The notes beneath the pieces were generated by a model, which saw only the letters and a program-made list of their open reading frames with translations, searched no databases and was not told where the DNA came from. A stretch of 5,684 nt of DNA from JBBSIG01 sp038232215 (GTDB lineage Bacteria; Actinomycetota; Thermoleophilia; Gaiellales; Gaiellaceae), in the NCBI GenBank assembly GCA_038232215.1, contig JBBSIG010000170.1, positions 1-5,684 on the forward strand, given 5' to 3'. The position numbers were made by a program, and so were the translations under genes. Shown here one piece after another: positions 5,097 to 5,684 of the stretch (position 1 is its first letter; each line of letters begins with the position of its first letter).

Positions 5097-5237
5097 ACAG
5101 GCCGCCGGGCCGCGCTCGGCGGCGCGAGAGCGGCGTCCTCGGTCGCGCCCAGATCGCGGATCTGCGCGCTCCCTACGTCCTTGTCTCGCACTACCGAGCG
5201 CACCCCGGTCAGCGTGTCTGATTCTGAAACGAGCTCT
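5076..5237. repeat. 17-bp inverted repeat with one mismatch
   Basis: The reverse complement of 5076-5092 is ATTCTGAAATGAGCTCT; positions 5221-5237 read ATTCTGAAACGAGCTCT, 16 of 17 identical. The arms enclose 128 bp that include a further hairpin. The left arm is also part of hairpins B and C. Arms could close one long RNA stem or mark the ends of a small mobile unit. No flanking target duplication is apparent. Confidence 0.55.
5145..5169. repeat. Compact hairpin
   Basis: CAGATC (5150-5155) pairs with GATCTG (5159-5164) around GCG. After one C-C mismatch, GCGC (5145-5148) pairs with GCGC (5166-5169). It sits near the middle of the region closed by the 17-bp inverted repeat, which strengthens the idea of a folded RNA or end structure. 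Confidence 0.5.
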
Positions 5238-5284
5238 CTGACATGGAGCAAAAGGTCAAGGGGCTCAGCTCGAGGATGGGGGTT

Positions 5285-5484
5285 CCTCTCGGCCTGGAGC
5301 AGCGGAGCGTCCGAAGCAGCGACGGTGGATCAGACTGACATTCGCGGGTCGGGACCGCATGACTGGGAACCGTCGGGAGCTGCCTCTGTCTAAGGTCGCG
5401 GGTCACCGGCCGGGGCTGGTGCCGCATAGAGCTTTCGAGGGTTCTCCGTGTGGTTGGGCGCATCCGCTGCTCCAGGCCGAGAGG
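5285..5484. repeat. Perfect 22-bp inverted repeat reaching into the transposase tail
   Basis: Positions 5285-5306 are the exact reverse complement of 5463-5484. The right arm encodes SRPGAAD near the C-terminus of the transposase on the minus strand; the left arm is outside the gene. Beyond the arms the similarity is weak and gapped (GCGYCC-AA). It may reflect a short duplicated, inverted IS end, subterminal repeats, or a long stem in the minus-strand transcript. Confidence 0.7.
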
Positions 5485-5684
5485 CTTGGATTCTTTCGTT
5501 GCTCCTGAGGGGTTGCTTGGTCACGATCGCCCAGACGAAGCCGGCGAGCTCGCGGGCGCAGGCGACGACGATCTTCTGTTGGGGCTTGCCGCGGCCGGCC
5601 ATTCGCTGCCAGCGTGAGTAGAGCCGCTGCTGGCAGCGCCAGGCGCGCTCGACGTCGCGGGCGTCCTGGCCGCGTTGGCGGCGG
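5390..5684 (-). CDS. IS110-family transposase, C-terminal part (truncated by window edge)
   Basis: The last 97 residues are visible; the start is beyond the right edge. The segment DVERAWRCQQRLYSRWQRM (10-28), GRGKPQQK (30-37) and VVACARELAGFVWAIVTK (39-56) matches the C-terminal end of the Transposase_20 (IS116/IS110/IS902) domain, where an amphipathic helix, a basic RGKP turn and a final helix ending FVWA follow the catalytic Ser region. These enzymes combine a RuvC-like DEDD domain with a serine recombinase-like domain and are guided by a bridge RNA; neither active site lies within the window. After FVWAIVTK there is a polar tail of about 40 residues (QPLRSNERIQ to GDPRP), longer than the core domain needs. 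The stop is TAG at 5390-5392 on the minus strand. I recognise the family from residue pattern only. Confidence 0.75.
   Translation of the reverse strand, partial: RRQRGQDARDVERAWRCQQRLYSRWQRMAGRGKPQQKIVVACARELAGFVWAIVTKQPLRSNERIQASRPGAADAPNHTENPRKLYAAPAPAGDPRP

Larger units (their letters stand above)
5025..5389. other. Non-coding stretch rich in inverted repeats
   Basis: No gene is supportable here; the open frames give Ser/Arg-rich translations without motifs. The stretch holds three chained hairpins (5049-5096), a compact hairpin (5145-5169), a 17-bp inverted repeat (5076-5092 with 5221-5237) and one arm of a 22-bp inverted repeat (5285-5306). It lies between the LysM gene and the 3' end of the transposase. 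It is probably non-coding end sequence of an IS110-family element, or the scar of one, rather than old chromosome. Confidence 0.5.

Noticed and set aside
4760..5221. Plus-strand open frame overlapping the LysM gene in another frame
   Set aside because: Its translation is Arg/Ala-rich; the overlapping LysM frame has a membrane segment and a clear domain.
5209..5463. Minus-strand open frame of 84 codons downstream of, and overlapping, the transposase tail
   Set aside because: No recognisable domain, Arg/Ser/Pro-rich, and it overlaps repeat arms and the end of the transposase in a different frame.
1..5684. CRISPR array or tandem repeats
   Set aside because: No set of regularly spaced direct repeats was seen; all repeats found are inverted pairs.

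Overview
The window is very GC-rich, with strong G/C third-position bias, GTG starts, at least one SD-led short-spacer start, possible leaderless starts and two perfect matches to the actinobacterial LexA-box pattern. This points to a high-GC actinobacterium. A deep-branching soil or groundwater lineage such as Thermoleophilia is possible, but that placement is inference from style and gene content, not from a marker gene.

Layout. (1) Positions 1-690 carry no protein gene I can support. They hold one complete tRNA-Arg(CCG) on the minus strand (477-549), a perfect 30-bp inverted copy of its 3' end on the plus strand (641-670), a strong 13-bp hairpin just before that copy (601-637) and a weaker tRNA-like remnant (237-290). 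This looks like a tRNA locus rearranged by past integration or recombination. (2) Positions 692-2720 hold two overlapping plus-strand genes: an enolase-superfamily epimerase of the DgcA / L-Ala-D/L-Glu epimerase type and a P-loop DUF1611 protein of the DgcN type. Together they match the pair described for D-glutamate catabolism: DgcN N-acetylates D-Glu and DgcA epimerises the N-acetyl amino acid. The deacetylase that would finish the pathway is not in the window. (3) Positions 2756-4246 encode a secreted or lipid-facing glycoside-hydrolase-like TIM barrel with a C-terminal beta domain. (4) Positions 4259-4750 encode a complete YfcE-type metallophosphoesterase whose first 54 residues are only recovered if it starts at a CTG codon. 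With ATG/GTG/TTG only, the gene would be called 54 residues short and lose its first metal-binding motifs. (5) Positions 4747-5024 hold a compact SOS unit: a promoter with a perfect TTGACA -35, two perfect LexA boxes, and a 79-aa protein with one membrane segment and one LysM domain. It resembles YneA/ChiZ/DivS-type SOS cell-division inhibitors. (6) Positions 5025-5389 are non-coding but full of inverted repeats. They lie downstream (minus strand) of the 3' end of an IS110-family transposase that enters from the right edge (5390-5684).

How the parts relate: dgcA-dgcN are probably one translationally coupled unit. The hydrolase and phosphoesterase follow closely on the same strand and may be co-transcribed. 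The LysM gene has its own DNA-damage-controlled promoter, whose -35 box contains the stop codon of the phosphoesterase. Several products touch peptidoglycan or cell-envelope themes (D-Glu, a secreted hydrolase, LysM), but a shared function is only a guess. The two ends of the window look mobile or rearranged; the middle looks like ordinary chromosome.
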